Assembly (NCBI GenBank): GCA_016801885.1
Contig: CM028891.1
Coordinates: 11,515,517-11,579,516, forward strand
Direction: 5' to 3'
DNA length: 64,000 nucleotides
Source of the DNA: Toxotes chatareus
Lineage: Eukaryota; Chordata; Actinopteri; Toxotidae
Below are positions 1 to 12,200 of this stretch, piece after piece; the first letter of the stretch is position 1; each line of letters opens with the position of its first letter. The notes beneath the pieces were generated by a model. It was not told the DNA's origin. It made no database searches and saw only the letters and a list, made by a program, of their open reading frames with translations. The position numbers and the translations under genes are program-made.

Positions 1-1769
1 CCAGTGAAACGTTGGCCCCGAATGGTGATGTTGTCCATATTTGACAGCGAAGTGCGTCACAGTGTTTGAAGCACTTCTGGATCTGCGCAACACTGTAGGT
101 CTATCTTATGATTTACTTCACAAATGATCTAGTAGAGAGACAGACAGTCTTCTGTGGGAGGACGTGTGGCAGCAGAGCAACAAGAGCGAGTGGCGATTAG
201 CATTTGATCTTCAACAAGCGGGGCTGTCACATTGCCCGCCTGCCAAGACGTGTGCCGAGAATTGGGCTGGCGATCAGTGGGTACCACTAGCCTGGTATCA
301 CGCTGGGCAGTGGGGCGAAGCAGATGGGCCATCTGGCGACTCGCTGGCACGGGACAGGGGCTGTTCTGTACCCGTGTGTGCATGTGCGCGTTTGTGTGTG
401 CGTAGCATCAACAGACCGGGCGACGTGGTGTTGGGAGACCACCTGTCTTGTGGCTGTTCTTCATCTCTTTCATGTGTGGTCAGCAGCGCCACACTAGCAC
501 AGCCTGATACAAAGCTTTGCTGTGACATATCATACCCTCTTCCCTCTGCTGTTCACACTGTGCCACCTTATATCAGTAGTGCTAAATAGATTGTATGTAT
601 TTGGTACTTTGCAGGTCTTTAGAGTTTTTTTTCCTGATAGAGGTTTTGTTACTCATATTGTGACGTATTTAGAACACCCTGTTCTCAGAAAGTGGTCAAC
701 CCTGAAACATTTTTGTGCTTGGTTTTTATGCTTTTGAAGTTTTCCATTAGTTTAGCTGTTTAGCTGTGATTGTGCCACTGACAGCAGCGTACTGTGTGTT
801 CCCACGTTCCTGCTCTGCTGGCACCCTGTATCCCTGCCCCTCAGGCTGTAAATTGCTCCAGTGGCTGTCTTTATTGCTTTTATGAAAAGTTTTCTGGCCG
901 ACACAAAGAGAAACTCTTTGTGTCTCTGCAGACAGGCTGGAGTGTTTGTCTGTGCTGAATGTTCGGGGGTAAAAAACATATACTGTACACAGTGGTGCAG
1001 GCTTTAAAAACACAAAAACGTGTGCAACATGGACACTGGAGATAGCAAAACAAAAAGTAAATGGAGTTTCAAGAAAAATATCTGGGGAGTGTTGCCATTA
1101 ATCTCCCTGGAGGCTCTTTAGTATCTTTCTAAAGAGCTGGTGTTGGAATTTGTTGCTGGCCACATTCCCACAAACTGAATCTGCAAGTAGAGGTTTAAAT
1201 ATCCTCACTCCCTTTCTTTCTATTCTTTTTTTTTTTTACATCTTTCTCTTTCTCTATGCTCTCCCTGCATGCCTCATATGGATCCATACTGCTGCCCCAG
1301 TGCATTATCTCCCTTTAACGCTGATGTGTTACATTTGTATCTGAGCTCCCTTTGAATGGGAATATGCAGTTAATCATGTGAAGCAGTGTTTAGTTCCCTC
1401 CGAGAAAATTAGCGTGAAAAAATTGTCAGACAGCAGAACAGCAGAGCTGATATCAAATGTTGGCCCCCGTCATTGGTGCCTTAGCGCTGCGAGAGTGTGA
1501 GACTCAAGCCTCTGACGACTGTAGCTGTGATTCGGTGTCGTCTTGTGTGCAGCAGCCAGCAGTCGATAGCATCTAATGCTCAGATTTCTCAGCCGTAGCA
1601 ACCTGTTGCTGGTACTTGAGATATGATCAGATGTCAGGTTTTTTTTTTTTTCACCTTTTGTTCCTTTGCATCCTTTTGCATTTGAAAACAAGATTACATA
1701 TTCGTCTTCTTGTAGATTAAAAGTTAGAGTCATAACGTCATTTTCATGATGTTCCTAATACGTACCTGA

Positions 1770-1815
1770 ACATAAAACGGAATGACAATAAAGTTCTCTG
1801 AATCTGAATCTGAAC
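1770..1815 (+). repeat. Possible 3' tail of a non-LTR retroelement
   Basis: The sequence reads GAATGACAATAAAG followed by short repeats of the type CTGAATCTGAATCTGAA. An AATAAAG close to a TGAATC-type tandem tail is typical of the 3' ends of fish LINE/SINE elements. No body of the element is recognisable upstream, so this would be a 5'-truncated relic. The assignment rests only on the tail. Confidence 0.4.
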
Positions 1816-2259
1816 ATATATTCAGGGAATTTGTTCATACAGCCTTATTTTGTCTGGTAGCTAATGGTGGTTAAAGTTAGCAAACTTTATATAGATGTTT
1901 CTGTTCTGCTGAATTTTCTATATTTGTGCTACTGTTACACTACAGTTTAGCTTTTGCTATTATTTTATTATTGTCACTTGTGGCCACAGTTTATGTTCAG
2001 CAAAATATTGATAGGCTCACTTTAAATAGATCTTAAATTTAGCTCCGTGAATAGCCTCTTCTTGGTTTTCTGAAACACGCAGCTTCCCTTTGGTCAGCCT
2101 TACACGACTTTCTTATTTGATGCTTCATGGGGGAACATGCCAGCTCATAAACACCACACACATTTTAATATCTCAGCCTACAATACTGCAGCTGTTTCAC
2201 TAGTTCCTCTTCCCCTTTTCTAAGCCTGCATTTAAAGAAAAAATAAGTTTTGCCTACAG

Positions 2260-2301
2260 TGTGCGTGTGTGTGCGTGTGTGTGCGTGTGTGCGTGCGTGT
2301 G
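2260..2301. repeat. (GTGTGC)n / GT-rich microsatellite
   Basis: About 40 bases of alternating purine-pyrimidine GTGTGCGTGT units. It is a simple repeat with Z-DNA potential and no coding content. Confidence 0.9.
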
Positions 2302-3120
2302 AAAAATCTGCACATAGCCAATTACAGGATGTTGCCGTCATCTCTCAGAAAAATCAACATTTCATCAGCCTGCAACATGAAATGATGCTTTAGTTTCCAT
2401 AAACAATCTGAGATGTTTTACTCTGCAAAACAGCTGCATTTTCTCCTATGTTCTTTACTCACTATCATCAGTGGAGCAAAAAACTGTCACACGCAAAAGA
2501 CTCTTTTTTTTTTTTTGTATCGCTCCATTATGGGATGTGACAGCCACTTTTCTGCTTTGTGCTCACCAATGTAATGCATAAAGAAGGCTCCGGCTTTGTC
2601 TTTGAAGTTCTCATGGTCTTTACCTGAGGCAGGCGGTTAGGCAAACACCCACACCAGCCTCGCTGCTGCACCACAGGATCTCAAGGGCACGAGGCTCCTT
2701 CATCATCAAACAACGAGAAATTCCACCACGGCTGCTGGCTTGTGGTTCTCAGAGTGGCAATAAAGACACATCAGGGCATTCACAGGATTTAGATTCGATT
2801 GAATTGAGTTACCATCATCAAATGCAGCTCTTGGCTGCCGTGTTGTTATTTGTCTGCCAGGAGTTTAAAAAAAAAAAGGATATGTCAATCTCGAGAGACC
2901 ATCCTGGTTAAATAAAGATTAAATAAATAAAAGAAGCGGGGACACCGATGTGAGGAAAAAAAAAAGCTTTGTGTTGAAACTACCACCTGCGTCCTGTTTT
3001 GTCATTGTTTTTGTGCAATTACAGAAATATTATGTGCACCAAGCTGAAGGAAAATGACACAGTTCTTGGATGTTGAAACCGTGTTTTTTTTGTTTTGTTT
3101 TGTTTTTTTTTTGCTCTCAG

Positions 3121-3204
3121 GGTGAAGTCTTCGCTTGCAGATAGAAGTTGAGCTCTGTGCTCGAGTTCAGCAGGGCCACTTCCTGATGATGACAGTAAAC
3201 ATGG
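3121..3204 (+). other. map3k3-like: MAP3K 5' UTR exon carrying the split start codon (ATGG|gtgagt)
   Basis: A T-rich tract and CTCTCAG precede 3121, and the exon ends ATGG at 3201-3204 directly before a consensus donor GTGAGT. The next family-matching exon begins AC GAC GAA GAG, so the join gives M-D-D-E-E-A-L, matching the MEKK3 N-terminus M-D-E-Q-E-A-L. The context AAACATGG is a strong start (A at -3, G at +4). Two in-frame ATGs at 3186 and 3189 would add five residues (MMTVN), but their context is weaker and the family does not have them. A stop in the same frame lies at 3123. Confidence 0.8.
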
Positions 3205-6200
3205 GTGAGTAGTATTCGAAAGCAGGCTGCTGTACAGTACATACGCACAGAAACGTGCTCGATTACTGGGAAACACACAAACATAGACTTCCTCTGGTAG
3301 GAACAAGTACAGAGAAAAATAAAACACGCACGATGGAGGATACGTGTGCGATGGCTGTTGACAGCCCCACATGGCCCCATGTTGTACGCACTTGAATTGG
3401 TCTATTTACATTGTTGTTAGCAGAAATGTTGTTTGTCCTGATGTTTTTAAATACTTATTCACACATGGACACTTGATTTTGCACATAGGAAGGTTTTAGC
3501 TGCACAAATAACATGATAGCATATGCATTTCTAGTGTAGCAAGTATGTTTATATTCACACATGCTAGGCCTGTGAACATACATATATGCAAAAAACACGC
3601 ACAGACTTTCGTGCTCCATACAACACAGCACTCAAACAGTAGAGTCTCTCTCATGACATGTGCACAGGACCTGGAGGAGCTGTGAGTTTCAACCTGATGC
3701 TCACACACAAAATATTGAATCAATATGTTTTGTCCATTCTTTATACATAAAGCTCTATATACTATACATCACAACTGGCCTTTGATTGTATATTTGACTT
3801 ATTTCCACTGTGATGTTGCTTTTTTTTTTTTGAACAGATGACGGTCTCCAAAATGGACCCGGACAGCACAGGAACTCACAAGGTAATTCTTAATTCTCTC
3901 AAATGAAGCGCCAGCATTGCTTAAAGGACTATATACTTGAGAAATATTAATAATTAATTACTAATTAATTAATTGCTTTCTTGGCCAAATTTAGATCACA
4001 AAATCGGTACCGCTGTCATGTCTGTGCATTAAGAGCTGGAGCCTCGAGGTGGTCAGTTAGCTTGGCCCTGTACAAAAGTTAAAACATATTTGAACTTTAT
4101 TTCTGTGTTGAGTTGGTGCCTTTGGTATGGGGTAGGCATGGCATAGGCCCAGCGTGTCCCCACACAGTTATTTTTTTCTAAGATTGGCTAATGTCTTCCT
4201 CGCTCTAGCTCCAAACCTCACAGAATAAAAACAAAAGCGTTATAAGTAACCCTTGGAAAAAAAAAAAAAAAAGCTAATTAGCATATTTCTCACAACATTT
4301 TGCAAGACTTTTAATTCTGTCTACACAAAGCCCTTCTTAAGCTCTCATTACATTTCCATTACATTATGGTGGTAATGTAATCAGGCTGAGAGAATGAAAG
4401 TCACAGCCTTCAGATATTGAATGGAAATGTTTGCTGACATTCTCCAGTGAAAAGACTTTCAGCACAGACCTTGTACAAACATTAATTGCGCAACTATTTT
4501 CACACACCCACAATACCCTGCATTACAACACAGTCATTAGTCTTAGTGAAAGATTAACTTCAGGGGTTTAAGCATTACACCCATTAGGAGTTAAATTAGC
4601 TGTATCACAGTTTCGGTAAACAGCAAGGTGTGTGTGCGAGAGTATATAGTGTCCCTTGGTTAATATACCTGCTGTGTCTTAGCGTGAGTGTGTATCAGAG
4701 CTCGGCCCGTGCTGCTGCTGTTGCTGCTGCTGCAGCAGAGTGAGGACACGTTTGGCTCCAGCTGCTAATCCTGCCGGATGCCTTTGCCATGATGTGTCTC
4801 TCGGCACCAGGAAATCCCCTCAATGTCTTCATTCAGGCAGCCTGCCTCACTCACACACACAGTCGCTGCCTCACTGGTCCTCACACACACTTTGTTAGCT
4901 TTTCAAGTTGCAGCATTAGCTTCTTAAAGCTAGTGCTATTCTTTAAACACCCAGGACTGTAGCATGTGTCTGCACCTTCAGCTCCAGACTCTCGTAGCTG
5001 CTCTGGTTGCTTGAGCAGTAGTTACAGCTACAGGAGAATAACTGCTTTTATGTAAACTATCTCAGACCAGAGTTCCTACTTCATTTCACCCACTGCTATT
5101 TTCACAGTTCACAGCTTTAGCATGAGAAAAAAAAAACAAAAAAAAACAGAAAGATGCAGAGTGATGATGCAATTCCCAGCAATCAGCCTCCATTGTGTAA
5201 TGTTGCTCGCTCTGCTTAGCTTCCTGGAATTCCCCCTTTTCTTATGCTAGTCACATTTTACCCAAGACACAACAAGAAGCACAGGAAATGAAGTGCAGGT
5301 ATCCCGTCCCATCCACATACCAGAAGGAATCATCGGCCATTCTGGGTCACATCGACCTGAGGTTACCAACGTTACTGCATTTGGTTTGTGTGGCTGCTCC
5401 TGGCAGTTATGTGCGGTTGGTGTGTGAGCTGGTTGCTTTCCACTGTGCTGGTGGTTAGCCTTGGCTGGCCTTCGGCCTGGCAGCGGCTGTGGACCAGGCA
5501 GAAGTGATGTAACAACTTCGCTTTTAGGCGGCCATTGCAACCGGCTCTGTGCACCACCACCACCACGCATTTCTCACACCCTCACTGCCCCATTCACCAA
5601 CCTGCCCTCCCGCTCTTCCCTCTCTGCTATTATCCAGGTTACAGCACAGGCCTCAAACACACTTAAAGACATCCACACACAGATATACACACATGCAGGC
5701 CTCTGTTGTTTGTTTTGTATCCTTGACTGCGAGTGCACGGGGTAGTCTGGAGCTCTAAGCCTGTAGAGGCAGGACTGAAACAACATTTGTCACCAGAGAC
5801 AGACGCAGTGATAAAGGGAAATAAAGATGGATGTAGTGTGTTTGACCACATTAAATAAAATTAGCCTCTGCTTTACTTCTAGGGTTTTTGCTCAAACACT
5901 CAGTGTAAATATGTCACTCTGGGAGAATGGACATTTTGAAGACTAACGAATCATAGATTTGTCAAAAAAACAAAAAAAACAAAAACAAATCAACAGATTA
6001 GTTGATCTTGAAAAAAAAATGCCTAAAAAAAAAAAAATCCTTCACACTTTTCTCTGTTCTGTTTATGAGGCGCCTTGATTATTTTCTGTGTGGTCACAGA
6101 GTGGCCATGGAGAAACGCTCCTTACCCTTGTGTCTGTCTCTGACTGATTCAATCAAAAATCCATTAATTTCCTGATGTGGAATAACGCGGTTAGCCCAGC

Positions 6201-9200
6201 TCCATATTCAGAACAGAGACAGTGACTCAGTTCCTTCCTGTTCGGAGAGGACAGGCCTGGTCGAGCCGTTAGTCATACACTGCTGCCGACAGCTAATATT
6301 ATGACTATCTGGGCCTCCTCTGTGAGTCCCAACAAGGAGTTTTAATTTGTTACAGTGTGTAACCTCCGTGCGATGAAGCAACATTGTGTGGTTTCACCTG
6401 TGGAGGTGTGCGGCTTGTTTATGTACGTAGGTGTTATTTTATTCCTTCCTCTCATGTCTTATCTCTCAGAAAAGCCAAGTGACTCACCTGTCTTACACAT
6501 ACCTGGTTGTCTCACAGTCCAACACATTTAGTTATGAACTTGTCACTACATAAAGAAATGTGCTAACGAGGCAAATTCTCAACATAGCTGGCTACACATG
6601 GTTTTCTCTAATTATAATGAATTTTAAGTCAGTTTGGTGTCTTTGCCATAATAAACCATGCAATTTGTAGCCTGGTTTGTCTTCATTCATTTCAAGAATA
6701 TCAGTAATTTCCTCGCTCTGTGTCTACTATTTGCACAGTGGGCAGAGGTTTTGTGAGTGTAACTTCTCTTATCGCTCTGCCTTTTTTAGCCTCTGTGTTA
6801 GTGGAAGGAGTGTGCGGGTCAGTGGAGAGAGGAGTTACATCATTCCCCACTTCACTCCTGCTGCTATATTGGGTTTGTCAAACAAGACGTGCACCTCTGT
6901 GGCTAGCTGTTGATGTGGGTCGACCTCAGTTTTACGTCCGCTCGCTGACTGGGGCCAGAACTTGTTGGCCAGTTTGTGGTCGTCAAGAAAGTTGGTACAG
7001 AAAAATATTTTTGGTTGGAAAACATTAAGTTGACAAAGGCCAAGTCAGGAGAAATTTCTGAGTGATGCTGGATATAAAAGTTCTGTTCATCCAAATTTAA
7101 AAAAAAAATCTCACTGAACTCTGGTGGTGTGTAGCCATGCATATAGTTTTGGTTTTATGTGCCCAGGTTTTCAACTCTCTCTGAGGCGTCTGTCTGCCTC
7201 TACCTCAATACAGTGTGGGTGCGGTAAATTTGTTTGTTGTCTTTCCAGTATCCAAAAATAACAGGGAAATTTGGCCACATAAATTGAGCTATTTATGTGC
7301 GATTTACCTTGCGATTTCCTGATTCATTTTATGAACGTTGTGCAGATCGCCATCCAGCGGTGTAACAGCTGAAAGAGAAGCTAATTAAGTCATATTTTCC
7401 AGAGCTCATTTAATGGTCTTCAGGAAAATATTGGAAATCATCAACCTAAATAGAAACAGATAAGGCAGATGTTGTGGAAAATTTGTAAATGACTTCATTA
7501 GTGTATTGCTGGAAATGATAAACCTTTAAAAGATTTTGAATTTGGGAGAAAGACTGTTACTGGATCAGGAATTAGAATCAACACATATCCTAAACTGGGG
7601 TATTACAAGAGAAGGTTGGATCAGTGTTTCCCTACTCTGGGTGTGTGAAGTGATGTTTCTGTGTGTGTGTGCACGTGCTGCGACCCCGGGGTGAACCCAA
7701 CGGACTGGCCCACTGTCGGCAAACAGCTGGCCACACGAGCCGTGCGGTGGGCGCAAGATCAAATGGCATCTCAGACTCCATCTGCTCCCTGTGCTGCTAA
7801 CACACTTGCTATGTGAATGACATTCCCAGTGGTCTTTCACAAACACACTGGTCCTTTCTGTTTTCAAGAATGTGGTCTTTCCTGCAGGTGCTGTTTGCTT
7901 TGCGTAGCACACACCTGGCCTGGTTTCCCGGTGAACGTTGTGTGTATGTGTGTGTGTTTTTATAATGAATGCACTCAGGCAGGCAGGAGCTGAGGTCAAC
8001 GACCTCTTCTTTAAATTGTAATCACTGCACTCAGATAATTGGTTCTATTAAAGTCTCTTGATATGGTAATGTCTGACATACTCATTTGCATGATTGCCCC
8101 TTTTACACATGAGAGTGTGTGTTATTGTGCGCGTGCATGCGTGCGGCAGAAAGTGTGAAGTGAGACGAGAGAATTGAGAAATAGAGAACTGTGTAGATGC
8201 TGAGCAAGGTTTCAATGAACACTATAGACCTGACATTTCTGTCCATGTAAGGAGGGAATTCTGAATTTGAAACACACTCGACTGACTCTAGTTTCTCCGA
8301 TTTCCCCATCTAAGTCAGTGATAGGCGTTCACGTTGAAGCCTGCAGCCGCTTTCATTCAGAGTCCGTGTTTCACAGAAGATCAATCTCTGTCTGATTAGA
8401 AGAGACCACATTTCAACTGAAGAAGTATGTTCCTGAAATCTCTCCATTGATTTAAAATGAAAAGTGCTTAATTGCCGAGCTCCAGGCCTCACGCACTCGC
8501 GATCACATTGCCCCCTGCTACAGGCGCTCATAGACAGGCATGCTGCATTATTAAACACCTCTGGTCCTTCGCAGCTTTTGTATGCAGAGTACAGAGTTTG
8601 AGAGCTCTCAGCGTTGTCAGGTTTATCCACTGCATCGGAATTCCTCACCTTAGTGCTGATAAAGATCGGGAAGGACAAAGATTTGACACATGTTTCAGGT
8701 ATCTTCTGTTTTCATCGAGAATATAATGTCATGCTCATGTAAGAGAGAAAGCGCTGAATTCTTTCCATCAGTGGAAACTCCACAGATGGCATCAGAACAG
8801 GAAGTAACCGACCTGGTGTTGCCTCACTGTTTGGCCTGAGCCAACACAAACTCCAGTGTAAACCATATTCACCTTCTTAAGCCATTATCACTTATCTGTG
8901 TATGGTCAAAGCGGTCGCTTATGTTACCATATAAAGTAGGTTTATACAGCCATGGGTCATCAGAAACATCAACAAAAATCTGTTTCAGTTCCTTCATTTA
9001 ATCTCGAAGGAGTGACAATGATTTCACACAGCTGATGTGTGTCCTCTGTCTTTAGACGACGAAGAGGCGCTGAACTCCATCATGAAGGACCTGGCAGCCC
9101 TGGGTCGCTGGGGCACCCAGCACAACAAGCCCAAAAACAGAACCTTACTCTATAAACAGGTACGTGTGACATCCAGTTTTCCACCACTTTTCACCACCTT

Positions 9201-12200
9201 TTAAGTGTAGATTGTAGATTTTAGGTCGAGTATGGCTTTAAAGTGGTCACGCATTCTGCTCAATTACAGTTTATTAACCACAGAAGCATATCGGTGCCTT
9301 TAACCTCTACTGTCAGGTTACACCAAAAAAAAACCTCAGCCTCACTTCCTTCTTCATTTTTATTATTATTTTTTTTTTAATTTGCTGTACTGCCAGTTTG
9401 CTGCCTGGCAAAGTCAAGTTAAGGTTGTGCTGTAGAACACCACTGAAAGCAGCTTATTTTCCGTGTCTAATTCGAGCATGTTACAGACGCTAATGTGACA
9501 GTGGACTGTATTCGCTACCATTCAGTATAATGAAACCCGCTCAGGAAAGCAGAGGTGACACTTTGTGCCAAATTTGTGTTTGGTGCGCAGTTAAACCAAG
9601 AGATGTGTTTCCGGTGAACACAAACAGAACAACGCAGTACTGACCAGCCATCTAAATCGATTCAAAATCTCCACTTTAAAGCATTGATATTAAAGCAGCT
9701 ATATATTATTTGGAAAGATAACACTTTGATTCACAAAAGTATCACTGGCAAAGAACAGTTTGCTGTCTTCTTATGTCCATTTAATATTGAAAATTGAAAT
9801 AATAAATAAGACAGATTTTGGATGGCTTATCATTCTCCTTCATGTTTTTTTCCCCACACTAAAAAAAACCTCATTGCTTCCAGGATTTAGTTCCTCTCAA
9901 TCACCTTGTGCCTCTTTCTGAAGTCATTTACTCGTGCGTTTGTTCCCTCTCTGTGGAATGATAATTGGCAAATCCTCTTAAAGCACCAATGTTTATGATG
10001 AGACATAAACAAACAGCGAGGAGCAGAGAGAGTTTCCGCTCTGAGTGCTGCTGTCCTCTGTGAGTTAGCTGCTTTTTACCCAATAGCCTGCACTGATATG
10101 ATGTCAGTGTAGGTTTATCACCATGACCTCATGCAGACTTGCAGGCTCCTCCAGATTCCTGCTCCCTTGGGTAACAGCATTATAAATAGTAAACTTAGAT
10201 TGTGTTATGCCATCCTTGCAGTCAAGTTGAAGGATAATGTTTCCTTTTTATTTTAGGCCAAAATTCAGCGACAGCAGTACATAACATGTATTATTATGAT
10301 GCTTTTTGTCACTTAAATTCCTCGTCTGTCTTGTCGCTTTCATTTATTCGGCAGCCCAAATCCCACATACAACCATGAATCATTTTAACTTTCCACTTCC
10401 ATAACTCCCCTCTGTTGTTATTTTTCCTCTCAACAGGATTTAAGAGTCAAGCTGGAGCATGAGAGAGAAAAACGGTATGTTGGAACCTCCGTATTGTTTT
10501 TTCTACTCCTCTGTCCAAGCCTTAACTCTTCACTTCGGATCCTTTTTGTTATGCTTTGCCATGCCTGGGATTTTGTGTCAAGGGGAAATCACAGCTACAT
10601 GCCAGAGTAGCATAAAGAGAGGGAAAATTCCTACTTTGACATTTAGCCCAGGCCTTGTGTTTCAGACTCGGACGGGCAGTTTGAGAAGGGGGAGGGTGGT
10701 AAGAGAGAGCTTGTGAGAGGGTGTGAACAAAAAGACAGAAGGGAGTGCCAAGTGTTTCAGGACAGTGTCCAGTCTTCCAGACACACCCCAAATTAATTCT
10801 TCATCTTCTGTGTTTTCTTGAGCATTCCCTCTGTCCTCCACATCCTTCACCCAGCAGCCATCTGTTCTCCCTCACACCACCAGCTTTAGAGTTACTCAAG
10901 AGGCAGAGCATGGTTACACTAACTCTGTCTGGAGACGGTCTGACGAGCAGTTTTTCCACCAAGGTGCCTTACAGTTTGTTTACCACACTGGAGCACTTTG
11001 AAAGTGAGGAGCCCAGTATAAATAACAGATCTTTTGAACAGGAGAAGCTTTATTTGGTGCTGAGCTTCGTTTTGTCTACACTAAGATTGCAGCTCCATCA
11101 CTCCATGTATGGATGCTGCACGAGCCTCCCAGGTCTGTGTCTGGCCTTTAGCTTTGCATCCTGGGAGAGGTCCAAGTTCACAGACACACTTTGTCCCCAT
11201 GAAACCCTCATTCGGCAACCCACAGAAAGAGTGAGCTCCAAACAGCTCCTTAGGGGGGGAAATGACAAACACAGAGTCTACTGTTACAGTGGAAAAAAAC
11301 ATGAGAGTGAGACTGACCAGAACCTACTAGAATAATTGCTTTGATTCATCAGACGATATACAGGCATTGGTTCGGTGAGGCTGTGATTAGAAATCCACAG
11401 GCTCGCAGGAGTGAGAAAGAGAAAGGAAACGGCACGCTCCTCCGGCAGAATACGGCTTCACACTGGGCCTCTCCACTTTTTCACAGCCCTAATTGGCGAC
11501 TGCTGAGGAAGAGACGAGTTTTTCATGTTCCTGTCTCTCTGCGTTTCTGCCTCCCTCTGTTCCTGTCTCTCGGCCTTCTTCTCTTTCTCACGCGCTCCCC
11601 GCACACTGCACCGCTCTCTTGGAACAGGCAGTCAACAGCTCGCTCTGGAAGACACCATTCATAGATTTAAAAGGGAAAAAAACACAAACTTTTTTATTCA
11701 TTTTTATTCACTGTCAGTTCCACTCTCTCTGTCTCCTCTCCTCTTCTTGTGTTTTTAGTTAGCTTGCTCCATGTTAGGCTTGTCTGAGTTCTGACGTCTT
11801 TCACTTTGATTTAGGGCCTGTTTTGGAAATCAGTAGGAAATCCTGAGTTTGTTACCTCTCTGGGTAAAATAATAATACCACATTGTAACATTTGCATGAC
11901 TTGCATATTTATTTATTTAAAGTGGCTTTAACCAATATTTTTATGTTGACAATAGATTGCATGACTGTGTGAAAAGCGTGACGGACACAGAGAATAATCA
12001 CCACACTCTGCAGTTCCTCTCGGCTCTAAAGAGCGTTTTAGCCTCTTTCAGTTCATTGTTTTGGTTTTCCGGGCCACAACTACACTGTTTTGGTTCACTC
12101 TCACCACTCACATCTGCAGGCAGCTGTTTTTTTTTTTGTTTTTTTTTTTCAGATAAAGCTGAGTGTACTCTTCCTGCTCAGTACCAAACAGCTGACATAC

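Larger units (their letters stand above)
1..3120. other. Non-coding region upstream of MAP3K start exon
   Basis: I see no exon with a recognisable protein in this stretch. The open frames are short, low-complexity and unlike any family I know. Since the MAP3K translation start lies in a small exon with a splice acceptor at 3118-3120, this stretch is most likely the intron between an upstream untranslated first exon (outside the window or not recognisable here) and that exon. It contains a retroelement-like tail near 1770 and a GTGTGC microsatellite near 2260. Confidence 0.5.

Noticed and set aside
164..589. 141-codon + strand frame at the window start, overlapping - strand frames
   Set aside because: Cys/Ser-rich with no recognisable family and opposed by equally long frames on the other strand. 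Not supported as a gene.
3838..3882. ATG at 3838 as the MAP3K start codon
   Set aside because: The frame MTVSKMDP is in phase 0 and meets a stop five codons after joining the exon at 9056. The family N-terminus needs phase 1 from ATGG at 3201.
10745..11335. 196-codon + strand open frame
   Set aside because: It is intronic in the MAP3K, without recognisable domain, promoter or splice support, and of ordinary composition. It is treated as a chance frame.
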